This document shows positions 1 through 12,300 of a DNA stretch of 64,000 bases, piece by piece (position 1 is the first letter of the stretch; each line of letters starts with the position of its first letter). The DNA is from an uncultured Prevotellaceae bacterium. Its GTDB lineage: Bacteria > Bacteroidota > Bacteroidia > Bacteroidales > Bacteroidaceae. The notes beneath the pieces are model-generated. The model saw nothing but the letters and a program-made list of their open reading frames with translations, was not told the DNA's origin and did not search any database. The stretch spans positions 1 through 64,000 of the forward strand of contig ONYA01000009.1 in the NCBI GenBank assembly GCA_900321965.1. Reading direction: 5' to 3'. A program made the position numbers and the translations under genes.

Positions 1-1118
1 CGGCAGACATTCAGTTTAGTCTGACATCGATACGCGAGACGACGGAACCGCATGCTGAGGCACAGGCATTGGCTACCTATATGACGGGGATTGCCAACAC
101 GACAGGGTGGAGCACTACAAGTGACCCTACGCTGAAGAGCTACTATCTGGACTTTATCCATGCTGGTTCGGAAGGTGCCGGACTGATGAGTGGTGCTGCA
201 GCCAACATCAGGGCTTTCGTAGCTGCTCTCAAGACCCTGCTGGTAGTCAGAGGTGATGCCCTCAGCGCCGCCATTGTCGAAAATATGGATGCTACAGACA
301 TCACTGGCAATACCTATCCCCGTAGCATCGGACTGCCCGACGGAGCCGCTGTCATACGCTGGGTGGGCGATCATTTCGAAGTGCGAACGACAACGACGAC
401 ACTCGACAATATCAACGGCATCAACCGCTACACCTATCCTGCAGAACTGATGTTCTTTGCAGATAGCCCATTACGCACTTCAGAAGAAAAAGTGTCGAAA
501 ACAACCTATCAGACAACCGACAAGTTGTGGGGCGCTTTCCTGGAGACTTACTACAGCGGCCCTACGGCCGTCAGCACAAGAACCATGTCGGTGGCTGTAG
601 CGAACCCTATACAATATGGCGTTGCCAACCTGCAGGTCTCACTGACAGGCATGAGCGCTACGCTGAAGGATGCCAGGGACATAGAAGTGACGAATGCCAA
701 TATGACGACGCTCGAACTCAAAGGGGTCGTCATTGGCGGACAGCACACCGTAGGCTTTAACATGAAGCCGCAGGGCGAAAAGACCGATGTCGACGGACGT
801 TTCATCTACGAGACGGACATCATTGACGGCAACAAGACGAATACGCTGGTGCTCCAGTCGTACGACAGCGAGAAAGTTCCCGTCATCCTGGAATTTGAGA
901 ACAATACAGGACACGCGTTCACCGGCAAGGACGGCACCGTCTATCCCGGCGCCCGCTTCTACCTGATAGGCATGGTAGACCCTGCCGGACAGGGAACAGG
1001 CACCGCCTACGCCAACCGCGTGTTCACACAAGACTATACCACCACCATATCCATGAGCGTGGCATCGCTCGCCAAGGCCTATACCTGCATGCCAGACCTG
1101 CTGGCACCGATAAGATGA
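1..1118 (+). CDS. Fimbrillin-family subunit, 5' truncated by window edge
   Basis: The frame is open from base 3, so the N-terminus and any signal peptide lie outside the window. About 372 residues are visible. The protein is rich in short Thr/Val/Gly beta-strand segments. Near its end it reads TQDYTTT, then SLAKAY and PDLL, a pattern I recognise from the C-terminal region of FimA/Mfa1-type fimbrillins, where 'QDY+TT ... SL..AY...PDL' precedes the last strand. From memory, many relatives continue a dozen or more residues past this point, whereas this one stops at APIR. The stop overlaps the next start (ATGA at 1115-1118), so the two genes are translationally coupled. Two more fimbrial lipoprotein genes follow. 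By analogy it is a structural or accessory subunit of a type V pilus assembled on the outer membrane; which subunit cannot be decided without the N-terminal part. Confidence 0.6.
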   Translation, partial: ADIQFSLTSIRETTEPHAEAQALATYMTGIANTTGWSTTSDPTLKSYYLDFIHAGSEGAGLMSGAAANIRAFVAALKTLLVVRGDALSAAIVENMDATDITGNTYPRSIGLPDGAAVIRWVGDHFEVRTTTTTLDNINGINRYTYPAELMFFADSPLRTSEEKVSKTTYQTTDKLWGAFLETYYSGPTAVSTRTMSVAVANPIQYGVANLQVSLTGMSATLKDARDIEVTNANMTTLELKGVVIGGQHTVGFNMKPQGEKTDVDGRFIYETDIIDGNKTNTLVLQSYDSEKVPVILEFENNTGHAFTGKDGTVYPGARFYLIGMVDPAGQGTGTAYANRVFTQDYTTTISMSVASLAKAYTCMPDLLAPIR

Positions 1119-2222
1119 CAGGCAACAGACATATACAACAGCTCCAATGGCTTTTGTGCAGCATCGTAACAATGCTGCTCGCTGCCTGCTATGCCTACGA
1201 TGCAGAAGAGGTGGAGGGCGCACAGCACAAGCAGACGAAGCTGGCGATATATGTCTATGCTCCCGAGGTCTATTGCCAACGAGGGCACCATCACGAGTCT
1301 GCAGATATGGATTTACGAGTCAGAATCCGGGGCGTATGTCGGCTATCTCAGCACCGACGAGGTGGCAGCACTGAATGAGGGACAGGGAACAACCTACCAG
1401 ATACCCGTCAGCGATGAGTTTGCTGCAACGAAGCCCGATGTCAATGTCTACGTGTTGGCCAACGTGACGAGCAACAACTGCGGCGTGGGGGTGTTGGGTA
1501 AGGAGACAAACCGTGATGCCCTGTTGGAGGGCGCCAAGATTACGGGGCATTTCGGACTGGACGAATTGGTAAGGAGCGTTCCTGCCGACGGGCTGCCTAT
1601 GGCGGGCAAGCTGACCACACAGCCTGTGGTAGGCGATGCACCAGCGCTGCGCATCGGTACCATGGCCCAAGTGGCGACTGTACCGTTGACGCGCGCCGTG
1701 TCGAAGCTTCGCTTCGTCTTCTCCAAGACCAAAGACGAACCGACGGTGCATATCACCAGCATCAAGATGAATGAGGGAATGGTACCCAGCGAGGAGTATT
1801 TCTTCAAGACACCGATCACCATGACCTATAATACTGAGAAGGCAGAACTGCTGTCGCATGACATTAGCGATATTGCTGAGGCTGCCGATCCTACCAACTT
1901 CCTGTTTTTTAATCAGGATGCACAAGACTACGAGGATCTGATTGACGAAGCGGCAAGTAAAGCGACGCCTGAGGTAACGGTGGAAGGACCCATATACCTG
2001 CGCGAGAGCGACAAGCAGCTGAAGGGTACCATCACCTACACCATTGGAACAGGTGATCCACAGACTACCGACTTTGCCATGCAGCAAGCTGGCGATTTCA
2101 TGCGCAACCACACCTGGATAGTCTATGCCTACTATGCCGGCAGTGGCAATCTGCAGGTGGAGTCAATATACGTGAAAGAGTGGACAACGAAGGAAATTAA
2201 TCACGACATCTATAATTGGTGA
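1115..2222 (+). pseudogene. Fimbrial lipoprotein (FimB/Mfa2-like) broken by a frameshift
   Basis: Two frames are needed to read one protein. From ATG 1115 the product has a lipoprotein signal with lipobox LLAAC at about residue 25 and continues to KLAIYVYAPE. In that frame the sequence then degenerates and stops at 1376-1378. From about 1268 the other frame reads IANEGTITSLQIWIYE and continues without a stop to 2222, ending NHTWIVYAYYAGSG ... YNW, typical of fimbrial anchor or tip proteins of the Mfa2/FimB type. The switch needs one extra base near 1260-1275. The start at 1191 in the second frame gives an Arg/Ser-rich nonsense leader and no signal peptide, so it is not a credible start. The gene overlaps the preceding stop by ATGA. 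It is either a real inactivated gene or an assembly error; no long homopolymer is present at the switch. Confidence 0.65.
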
Positions 2223-2240
2223 CAATTAAAAAATGGAAGA

Positions 2241-3296
2241 ATGAGGATTAATAAGAAATATATCGGCATCTTGTTGATGGCCTCCGCCATACTGCTAACC
2301 GCCTGTTCATCGGACGATACCGATGTACGGACGGAGACTACGGATAATGCTTCCGTAGGCAGGGAGGTGCAAATGGTGTCGTATGTTTCAGCGTTTGTGG
2401 AAACGAAGCAGCCTCGCCGGGCAGCACCTTCTTCAGGCTTCTCCGCATATACCCCTGAGACGATAACAAGCATGGGCGTCTATATGCTGCTTCCCGACGA
2501 TTGGGCAAGTCCTCATGAGGAAAGGATAACCTTTAACAATAAATGGCACGCGTACTTTGACGTATCACCCGATAAAACTTATACTGTCTATGGCTATATG
2601 CCCAAAACGGGTGAGATGGGCAGTACGCTGGTGAAGACTATTGACGGTGCTGCGACATTGACCATCACCGGCATCAAACCCGTCGTGGCAGACGACATCT
2701 GCATCATCACAGGTGTCAAGGATGCTGACGAAGGACTGGCGGAGGGACAGTTCAACTGGAACTGGCCTATAGGAGACGAGAACTACCGCATCTTCCTCTT
2801 GTTGGATCATCTCTATGCTGCAGCCCAGTTCAGCCTGAGAATAGACGGCGAATATGCCCAGCTGCGCACCATCAAACTGAAGACGATGAAGATCAGTGCC
2901 GACAAGGGCAGTGTCAATGCTACCGTAGAACTGACGCACAACACGACGGGGACCAGCCCTATCGCCAGCGCCAGCTACTCAGCAGCCGTTGGCAGCTACG
3001 ATGTCGTGATATATAATAGCGACGAGGGTACGGCACTCGACACGACGACGCCTCTGCTCGTCAACGCCTATTTTGCGCCTACCCTTTCGGACAACCTGAC
3101 ACTGGTCAGCACCTATGACGTGTATGACAGTAAAGGCAACCTGATACGCCAAAACCGTACGTCTGCCAACAAGCTACCGAATCTGGAAGCAGTCAGAGGA
3201 CAACGGGTACTGGTAAACATGCTTGTCAACCCGACATACCTCTATGTGCTGTCTGACCCAGACTTGAACAGCCCGACGGTAACTATCGGAGATTGA
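2241..3296 (+). CDS. Fimbrillin-like lipoprotein
   Basis: This 351-residue protein begins with a clear lipoprotein signal: MRINKK, a hydrophobic stretch, then lipobox LLTAC at about residues 18-22, followed by the acidic SSDD often seen in Bacteroidetes surface lipoproteins. The body resembles fimbrillin-superfamily proteins: a GFSAYTPE segment, a MGVYMLLPDDW strand, YTVYGYMP, and LLDHLYAAAQFSLRID followed by LRTIKLKTMKIS, the conserved core of Mfa-like domains. It starts 18 bp after the frameshifted fimbrial lipoprotein gene and in the same direction, so it probably belongs to the same operon. It would be exported by Sec, lipidated, moved to the outer membrane and trimmed before polymerisation. 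Its exact place in the pilus (shaft, anchor or accessory) is not visible from sequence. Confidence 0.7.
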   Translation: MRINKKYIGILLMASAILLTACSSDDTDVRTETTDNASVGREVQMVSYVSAFVETKQPRRAAPSSGFSAYTPETITSMGVYMLLPDDWASPHEERITFNNKWHAYFDVSPDKTYTVYGYMPKTGEMGSTLVKTIDGAATLTITGIKPVVADDICIITGVKDADEGLAEGQFNWNWPIGDENYRIFLLLDHLYAAAQFSLRIDGEYAQLRTIKLKTMKISADKGSVNATVELTHNTTGTSPIASASYSAAVGSYDVVIYNSDEGTALDTTTPLLVNAYFAPTLSDNLTLVSTYDVYDSKGNLIRQNRTSANKLPNLEAVRGQRVLVNMLVNPTYLYVLSDPDLNSPTVTIGD

Positions 3297-3312
3297 ACAT
3301 TGAACGTTGAAC
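3292..3312 (+). repeat. Heptamer array, three units of (A/G)TTGAAC
   Basis: Units 3292-3298, 3299-3305 and 3306-3312 read ATTGAAC, ATTGAAC and GTTGAAC, with a decayed fourth unit after them. The array covers the stop codon of the upstream lipoprotein gene and the possible TTG/ATG starts at 3307 and 3313 of the giant gene. This argues for the ATG at 3328 as the real start. Confidence 0.7.
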
Positions 3313-3327
3313 ATGAACATTATAGAA

Positions 3328-6300
3328 ATGCGCAAGATAACGACCATCCTACTACTTTGTTTGTCTGCAGTATTGATGCAGGCACAGATTACTGTTGGTG
3401 GTAGCATCTATGGCGGCGGTAATGCTGGTAAAACAGGTGGAAGCTCGAAGGTTACTGTATATTCCGGCAATCTGCATGCCGTGTTTGCTGGTGCTCGTAT
3501 GGCTGATGTTGGCGGTTCTTCTTTTGTACACCTCGATGGTGAACATGCCTCTGGCTATATCCTTATCGATTACGTCTATGGCGGTAACGATATCGCCGGA
3601 ACCATCGGCACTTCTTCAGATTTTCCTACTGAACTGACGAAGGTCGGCACTGGAGCTGGAATGAATAACGTAGACAACAGCTGGAATGCCTTCGTGCGCA
3701 TCTCGCCAATCCCTGCTGTTAACTATACTCAAGAAGAGATTGATGCCGCAGTAGAGGGTGACGATGCGTATGGTAAAACGACCAGCGATACAAAAAATAA
3801 GATACCTATTTACATCGGACAGCTCTTCGGAGGTGGTAATGGCTACTATGACTATGACACTTCTGCCACAGGTACGGTAGTCAAGGATAAAGTGACACAT
3901 GCCGTGGTGGCTTCCAGCCCCAATGTGTTAGCGTCACCGACACTCGATAAAACTTATCTTGAGCTTTTGGGCGGTTCTATCGTCGATGCATTCGGTGGCG
4001 GCAATGATGCTACTATCACCGGCAAAACGGTCATTTGCCTCGACAATCCCAGCAAGGTGGTCAACAGCATCAAGGATACCCGTGTTACAACAGAGGGTGG
4101 TGGTGAACTGCTTACCAACGACCGCTTCGAAATCATGAGAATCAACACCACCTTCTCTTATCCAAGCAGTGATGAATACCAGATAGGCCGTCTCTTTGGC
4201 GGTAACAACAAGGCCGATATGGCTATCCGTCCACGATGGAACCTGCAGCAGGGTAAAGTCCGTAACCTCTATGGCGGTGGTAATGAAGGACGAATGACCA
4301 GCCCTGAAGGTCTGCTGCTACAGGTAGAAGGTGCAGGGATGGTCGTTGACAACGTCTATGGCGGTTGTCGTAAGGCTGATGTGCGGCCGTTGTATGCTAA
4401 CGGTAACCCCGTTAAATACGAAGACATCCAACTGGATCCTTCAGATAACCCGAATAACATTCCTGGTGGTTATGCTGCTCGTGTCAGAGTGCTGGCAGGC
4501 CACGTCAACAATGTCTATGGTGGCAACGATATCTCCGGTAACGTCTATGGCGGTAATACCGTCGGTATCATGACCCACATCTACGGCAACGTCTATGGCG
4601 GCGGTAATGGCTCGTATGCCTATACTGACAACTCCCAACTGAAGGACGACCCGCGTTGGGGCGACTTCTACTATAGTCCTAAGGATATATTGGGTTTGAC
4701 AGGCGACACGTTCACGGGTGTTCAGTCGGCAGAAGCCCTCAACCTCTTCCGCCCTAACGCAGAGAAGGTGTCTATCCTTGTCAGAGGTACGGAAGCTAAC
4801 CCTGTTATCGTCGACGGTGCCCTCTACGTGGGTGGTAACAGTGCTTCACTGCGCGAGAATGTCGCAGGTTCAAGTGCCGGCGACCAGACGCACATCAAGA
4901 TCGGTTCCTATGTGACTATCGACAACGTATTCCTCGGCAACAATGGCGAGAATATGATAAAATACAATGGCGACGAAGCGTTTGACAGAGATGAAGGCGT
5001 GCTGCGAACCTTTGCCCGAACGTTTAAGGACCCGGACAATAACGACGCTAAATTCAGTCAGATGAACCTGACCAACTCTGCCGTCTTTGCCAAGTACATG
5101 GAAGGCTGCGCCATGAAGGTGAAGCCCAGCGTGGTTTTCGAGAACACAGATAGAGGCGACAGGATAGACTATATTCCCTACACTACCAAGTTCGGTTCAT
5201 TCTACTGTGGTGGTAATGTGGGCAGCATCATCGTCCCTGGAAAGATTACCGTCGATTTCAACGACAAGATCATTATCTATGACAAGGTAGTGGGCGGCTG
5301 TAATAATGCCAATGTGTATGGTGACACGGGATTTAATGCTGAATACTTGGGCGGTTTGCTCGGTGATTTTGAAGCTGTACCTGCAGGCTCTCCGGATAAT
5401 GCCATTGGCGACAAGCTCGAACTGAACTTCGGCGGTCTGAAGATTCAGCCTATGCGTTGGAAGGATGCGAATGACAAGTCAAAGGGACTGGTATGGAACA
5501 CCATCAGTTCTGCAACAGGTGAAGATGTGGACTTTGACCCAGATAATGCGCCTATAGGAGAAAGTACCGGTGCTGACCTGGACCGCCGACTGAAGGGTGG
5601 TAACATCTATGGCGGCTGTTATAATACAGGACATGTGAACGGCAATGTGGTCATCAACATCAATGCGTCTATTGTCGACCGTAAGGGACCGTTCGCCATC
5701 TTTGACCAAGTAGAGGAGAACGAGGGTGAGGCTATCCTGTATGGTCACGACAGCTATAAAATCACCGAGCGTCGCTCGGGTGTACTTCTCGACGAGCAGG
5801 GTATGGACGTATTAGGTAAGGCCCTCAACGTGTTTGGTGGCGGTTATGGTGGCGACTCTGAGATATGGGGCAGTACCACTGTCAATATCAACAAGGGTTA
5901 CGTATTCCAGGTGTTTGGTGGTGGCGAGAATGGTCCTATCGGTAATGGAACTTATAATGCAACGACTAAAGAGCTTGAATACACCTATGACCCGCGCTAC
6001 AGCTGTCACGTCAATCTGAAAGGTTCGATGGCAGGTGTTTACAGAGGACATGCAGAAGATAGTGACGATATGGCTGAGGTGGAGTTTATCTATGGCGGCT
6101 CCTTCGAGGCACCAATTGCCGGTAATACCATCATCAACTTAGGTAACGGACGTATCTTCAATAGCTTTGCCGGTTCTTGTAATGCAGACATCCTTGGGCA
6201 TACCGAGACCTATATTGGTCGTAATGGTGTGGATGCTCAGGGCAAGGATGTGCTTGGATTCCCTTGGATTCGTGACCACGTCTATGGCGGTAACGACCTC

Positions 6301-9300
6301 GGTGGGCAGATTCTTGACAACACTACCAGCTTCAAAGACCGCGTAAGTGCTGATTTGCAGACTAAGCTACATAATCCCGCAAATGCAGAGACTCCTGATG
6401 TCACCAATGCTTCTGCCTATATGGAGTATATTCAGGGTCGTGTAGGCTATATCTTTGGTGGTTGCTACGGCGACTATGACTATACAGATTCTTATTTTAG
6501 CAAATATACCTATCCGGATGGCAAATCCAAGCAAGGCTTCACCAAGCCTCGTCTGGACAATGCCTTTGTCAACTTCCGTCCGACCAGCCATGCCCGCAAC
6601 GAATTGGAGAGAATCTTCGGTGCCGGACAAGGTTCTCTGAAAGGCTTTGGTGTGGACAGCATGCAGAACCGCAGCTATATCCTGATAGACATTCCACAAA
6701 CCGTTACGAAATTCCAGAATGTTGCCGTGTTCGGTGCTGGTGCCAACTGCGGTCTGGGTATGCGTGCAGACTCTGCTACCGTAGCTGCCAATCTGGATAA
6801 GTATTCAGCTATCATCGACCTCTTCAGAGGAACTGTCAGCAATATCTATGGCGGTAGCTTCTCAGAGGGCTTCACACGCCGCACCCTGCTGAACGTGCCT
6901 AACACTTCAACCGTCAGTGTAAATAGTCTTTTCGGTGGCGCTTATGGTGATGACCCTCTCTATCCTTGTGACGTTTACGAGTCGCATGTGAACTATCATA
7001 GTGCGGAAGCCACCGTGCGCGGCAATATCTATGGTGGTAACAACAATGCAGACCGTACACTCTACGCTCAGGTCAACATCGATGTCCCCGTCTATAACGG
7101 ACAGACAGACCCCAAAACAGGTTCTAAGCTGATGTCGACGGTCTATGGTGCAGGCTTTGGTGAGGATACATGGGCACAATATACTGAGGTAAACTTGGAG
7201 CGTGGCGCACAGGTCTATGAGGTTTATGGCGGCGGTCACAACGGAAAGGTCATTAACCGTAAGTCATTGTTGAAATGGGCTAAGGAAGAACCGACACTCG
7301 ATTTGGCGATGCCAGGATACAATGAGTGCGGCCTTAGCCACGAGACCCTGGTCCATCCTACTCGCTTGGGAGGACGATATCACACTAATGTCCACATTTA
7401 TGAAGGTGCTACCGTTTGGAACTATGCTTATGGTGGCGGTATGGGCGACTCTGAAAAGGTGGGCCGCGGTATTCTCGGTAGCGGCGACGTATATGGTAAT
7501 ACCTATATCGATCTGCTTGGTGGAACTGTTGTCAAGGACCTTTATGCTGCAGGTACTAGTGGAGCAGTAAGAGATTCCCTGCGTGTTACATCTGCCGGTT
7601 TTGACTACAATGGCAAACACATTGAGGGCTTCACAGCCAGCAGTACAGCCTATATCGAAGGAGGACAGGTGCGAAACGTCTATGGCGGCGGCTGGCGAGG
7701 TAGTGTTGGCGAGCATGCAGGAAAAATAGATGCTTCTTATGCTGCTGATATCCCGGGTGAGACTCACGTCATTATTGGTAAGTTAGACGGTACTACTCTT
7801 ACGGATGGTATCCCTGTTATTGAACGTAATGCCTACGGAGGAGGAGAAGGTGGTGCTGTATTCGGTACTGCTAACATCACCCTCAACAACGGCTTTATCG
7901 GTTACCGGTTCTTTAATGACGAACCGACGGATAAGACCTATCCTTACACGAAAGTGAAAAATGGCGACTGGACAGGCTACTATCAGGAGAAGATAGTCGA
8001 TGAGACTTGGAAGGATGCCGACGGCAATTACATCCCGAATACGAATCTGGAGAACAGCGGTAACTTGTTTGGTGGCGGTTATATCGACAACAGTAGTGTA
8101 GATATCACCAATGTTGAGGTGTATGGCGGTACGGTGCGTAACTGTGTCTTCGGTGGTGGTGAGATTGCAGCTATCGGTCGTGGCGATGTCTATGGCGAGA
8201 ACGACGAGAGTCCGCTGCGCACTTTGAAAGGCATCTACAAAGCAGGTAAGACAAAGGTCAGCATATATGACGGTTGGGTGAAACGTAACGTGTTCGCCGG
8301 CGGTAAGGGTATCGATAACCTGGGCCGTACCGGTTCGCTCTACACCAACGGTTATGTATTTGGAAAGACCGAGGCCAACATCTATGGTGGTGAGATAGGC
8401 ACCGAGGAAGGCGTAGCCTTAGGTTACGGCAACGTCTTTGGCGGTGGCGATATCGGTTATGTGTATAGTGCCTTCGAATATCCTGACGGCAGTCTGGGCA
8501 TCGGCAAGCAGTCAGGCACGCGCTATGATGACAACGATGAGGGCCACTACTTCAAGTCCAAAAACGGTGTTTATACCGATGATAATGGCACTTCTGTTGG
8601 AAGTGGTGAGAAATACATGACCGAGGACAGCAAGGTGCTGGTAGAGCCGCACTGTAAGGTGCTGTCGGATGTCACTATCAATGGCAAGCCCTATAAGGCC
8701 GGTGACTATGTCTCTACATCTGACTTGAACACCTTGAAGGACAAGACCACAGACGCAGCCACATGGGGCTGTCTGGATGTGGACGGTATCATCATCCACA
8801 ATGCCGTCTTTGCCGGTGGTAATGTTTCGTCTGGTAACGACCAGGTGTTTGCCAATGCTACCACATTGTTTGGTAACGCTACGGCATCTATCAACGACGT
8901 CTATAACCGCGACCTGATAACGATTGGTACAGGTCATACGGGTGGACTCTATGGTGACGGTAACCTGACCTTCGTGGACGGCTATCGTGAGCTGAACATC
9001 ACCAACTACGGTACAGACTATTATCATATCACAGATGATATCACACTGGAACAATACGAAAAACTGCCCGTGCGTGAGGCTGCCTACTATGAGTTGAAAT
9101 ACAGGTGTGTACAGGAGTGTGAGGACAATGAGCACACGCGCTATTCTGTGGGCTCTACTATCCCACAGGATGAGCTGGTCGTATTGTTTGCTGGACAAAC
9201 CGATATTATCGGTGCTAACGGCACTATAAATTCTGCCTACTGGGTAGCCAATGGTGTGGTGTCACGTTATGCTGGTCGTATCATGAATACCATCCAGCGC

Positions 9301-12300
9301 GCTGACTTCTGCGGTGTCTTCGGTAGCCGTATGGTGATGAAAGGTGCTCAGGACCGTGTGCCGGAGATAGTAGATTACACCAACTACACGATCAACCGTG
9401 TGCGTGAGGTGTCATTGAACAAGACGACATCTATTGCTGGTGACACTGAGACTAAGCATAGAATGCACGGCAACTACTTCGGCATTTACAGTAACGTGAA
9501 CTTCTTAGGTGCACTGACCAGCGACGTCAACTATTATAATAATGTGCGCGTCACCGATAATGTAGATGCAAGTAAATATAAGTCAGATATTAAGATTGGC
9601 GATCAGACTATTCCATACGAAACAGCAACCTACCAGCAATGGAAGCAGGCACACATCAACGACCAGACCCGCAACAACGGTAACAGCCACAACCAGGTGG
9701 CACTGGCATCAGGTGTCTATCTGGAGCTGACCACGGAAGAGAGTACCGGTAATGACCTCCGCGAAAAGGAATGGGGTTATATCACCGGTGTTGTTGAACT
9801 CGACCTCATCAATGTGCAGACAGGTGTCGGTGGTGGCTTCGTATATGCGAAGAATGTGCATGGCAACCGACAGCCATCCGGCAAGACGCGTAACACCTTG
9901 ACCAGTCTGAACGATGGTGCTGTGAGCAATCGAAGCTTTATCTACACAACTGATGATGCAACACAGAATGCTTGGCAGAGTTCCGGTAACTTCGTACACA
10001 GCACTCAGACCATTGTCGATGACTGTTATGATGAGAGTGCCAAGTACAAAGGTGCTGATGCTGTTCCTGCCCACTACTGGTTCATCAAGGGTTCAGTATA
10101 TGTCTATGACCAGTATATTTCTGCATACACAGGTGCTCCTAACGCATACAGCGAGACGGTGAACATCCCGCTGACCATCTCTGCCGCCTCACACGGCGTG
10201 ATGAAGTTGCTCAACGTGAAGCCCAACCGTTATGCTTACTATTCTGTTTATAATACCGAGAGTCAGAAGAAACTGACGCCCGAAGGCAAGCTGGTCATCA
10301 AGGATGTGGAATATCATCTGAACGATCCTATCAGTTATTGGGACTGGTACCTGCTGCCCGCTGCCGAGCGCAATCTGTTCGTCGAGGATACGTATGTCAC
10401 CATCGCTGACTGTACGATTGGTAGTGGTGATGATGAGGTAGCCATTCCTGCAGGTACAGTGATGTTGCCTGGTAATAGCACTACAGAGGGAAGCTATCAG
10501 TATTACGAGAGTATTGCACTGTCGAAGTCATTGGAAGAGGGTGCACCGGCAGTGAAGTATGTTCATAATACGACAACAGGCAAGGATGTTCCCTTCGACT
10601 TCGTCTTCCGTTCTTCCAACAACGTCAGTCATGATACGGGTTATCTTCTGACCTACAACGTGAATAATCCTGCTGTTTGGAACAAGTACTACACACCACT
10701 CACAGGTTCATCCAGAGATGGTAAGATAACCCTTGCCGCATACAATGGTTTGACTGCCAACCAGCAGGCTACATACACAGACGGTCCTACTTATAAGCCA
10801 ACGACAAACGGCCTGTACGGACAGCGTGACTACAAGGTGACCGACATTATCTCCAAGGAGACTTACGATACTTATAAGGCTGCAAAGACTGCTCACCCTG
10901 AAGTCATCCCTGCTACGGGTCAGGCAGACTTTGAGCCTGCTTTCCTGGTCACCTCTTATGTCGAGACCACCAAGAAGGACGGTACGGAGCAGCGCCTGCA
11001 GGTTGGTGCTAAGCTGGCAGCGTCTGATTATGACGAAACAAGATGGGCAGCCATGGCATCTAACAGAGACGAAGCCTACGTATGTACCAGCAGCATCACC
11101 CTGTCGAAGACCTCTTTGATTTATAATGGCCAGCTGATGACGAAGGCTGAGCGAGCCGCCCTCTTGGCAGACGAGAGTCTCTCTGCTGCCATTAAGGAAG
11201 AGATTACGCGCTATGTGGTTCCTGCCTACTACTGCTCAACGCCAGGTATGTATGGTGGCGACTACTACGACAACACCAAGAACTATCGTGCCCTGACGGC
11301 TTGGAGCTCAATGTCAGAAGCTGACCGTGCCAACTTCGCGTACAACTACGATGCCCTCGACTTGCTCATCGACCCCACTTACGGAAAAGCAGAAGGACAG
11401 AAGTATCAGTACGACGGCTATAACAGCTACGATGAAGACAACAAGGATAAGATGATTTACTCGTTAGAGAAACCTGTTGACTACACGGCAGTATATCATG
11501 GTTCGAATGATTCGGACTATGGTCTGGTTAAAGACCAGGAATATACACGCGAAGCCTACGAGGCCCTGCCTAACGAGCAGCGTCACTATGCCCCCATCGG
11601 TGTATCTGCGGCCGGTGACTACTATGTCGTCAAGGATTTCTTCATCGTGGGTGAAACACCATATCCTGTAGGAACCGTCATCAGCAGCAACACCTACGCC
11701 AGCCTGAACGATGAAACCCGGGCAGCCAAGATACAGACAATTAACTTTACTGCTGCTGATGCCGGAAAGACGTTCTACTATTGCCGTGAGGCCTGGCCTA
11801 ACCATCCAATTGGCGAAGTCATCAATGAAGCTGTTTACGGTTCCTTAACCAACAAGCAGAAGGGCTTCACCATCCATGGTGTGATTCCTATGGAGACCAG
11901 CACACTGTATGTATCGCGTAATTCTGACATCTTCGACCTCTCGAAAGATAAGATTATTACTGTTGTCTATGAATACAACTATGAGGAGAGCGATGAGTCG
12001 GGCATGCACATCACACCTGTCACCGAGCGCCACGTGGTCAACATACACCTGCAGTTCAAGAGCGGCATTCCTACTGTTGAGGACATCACCAAGCCGGGCA
12101 TCGTTCTTCCTGGAACGGGAGTGACGCTGCGTACGCCTACCGTCACACCGGGTGCCTACGAGGTGACAGGTGGCGGATGGGAACTCTACGAAAAGGTGGA
12201 CGACGCAGAGAGCCACACCAATGGTAAAGAGTATTACCCAGGCAGTGACCCGCTCTACTGGTATCAGGACGGCTATTATGTAGCTTACTATGCTCTGACT

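Noticed and set aside
1191-1270. ATG at 1191 as the start of the fimbrial lipoprotein
   Set aside because: It gives a basic leader with no signal peptide, while the other frame supplies a proper lipobox; a frameshift explains both.
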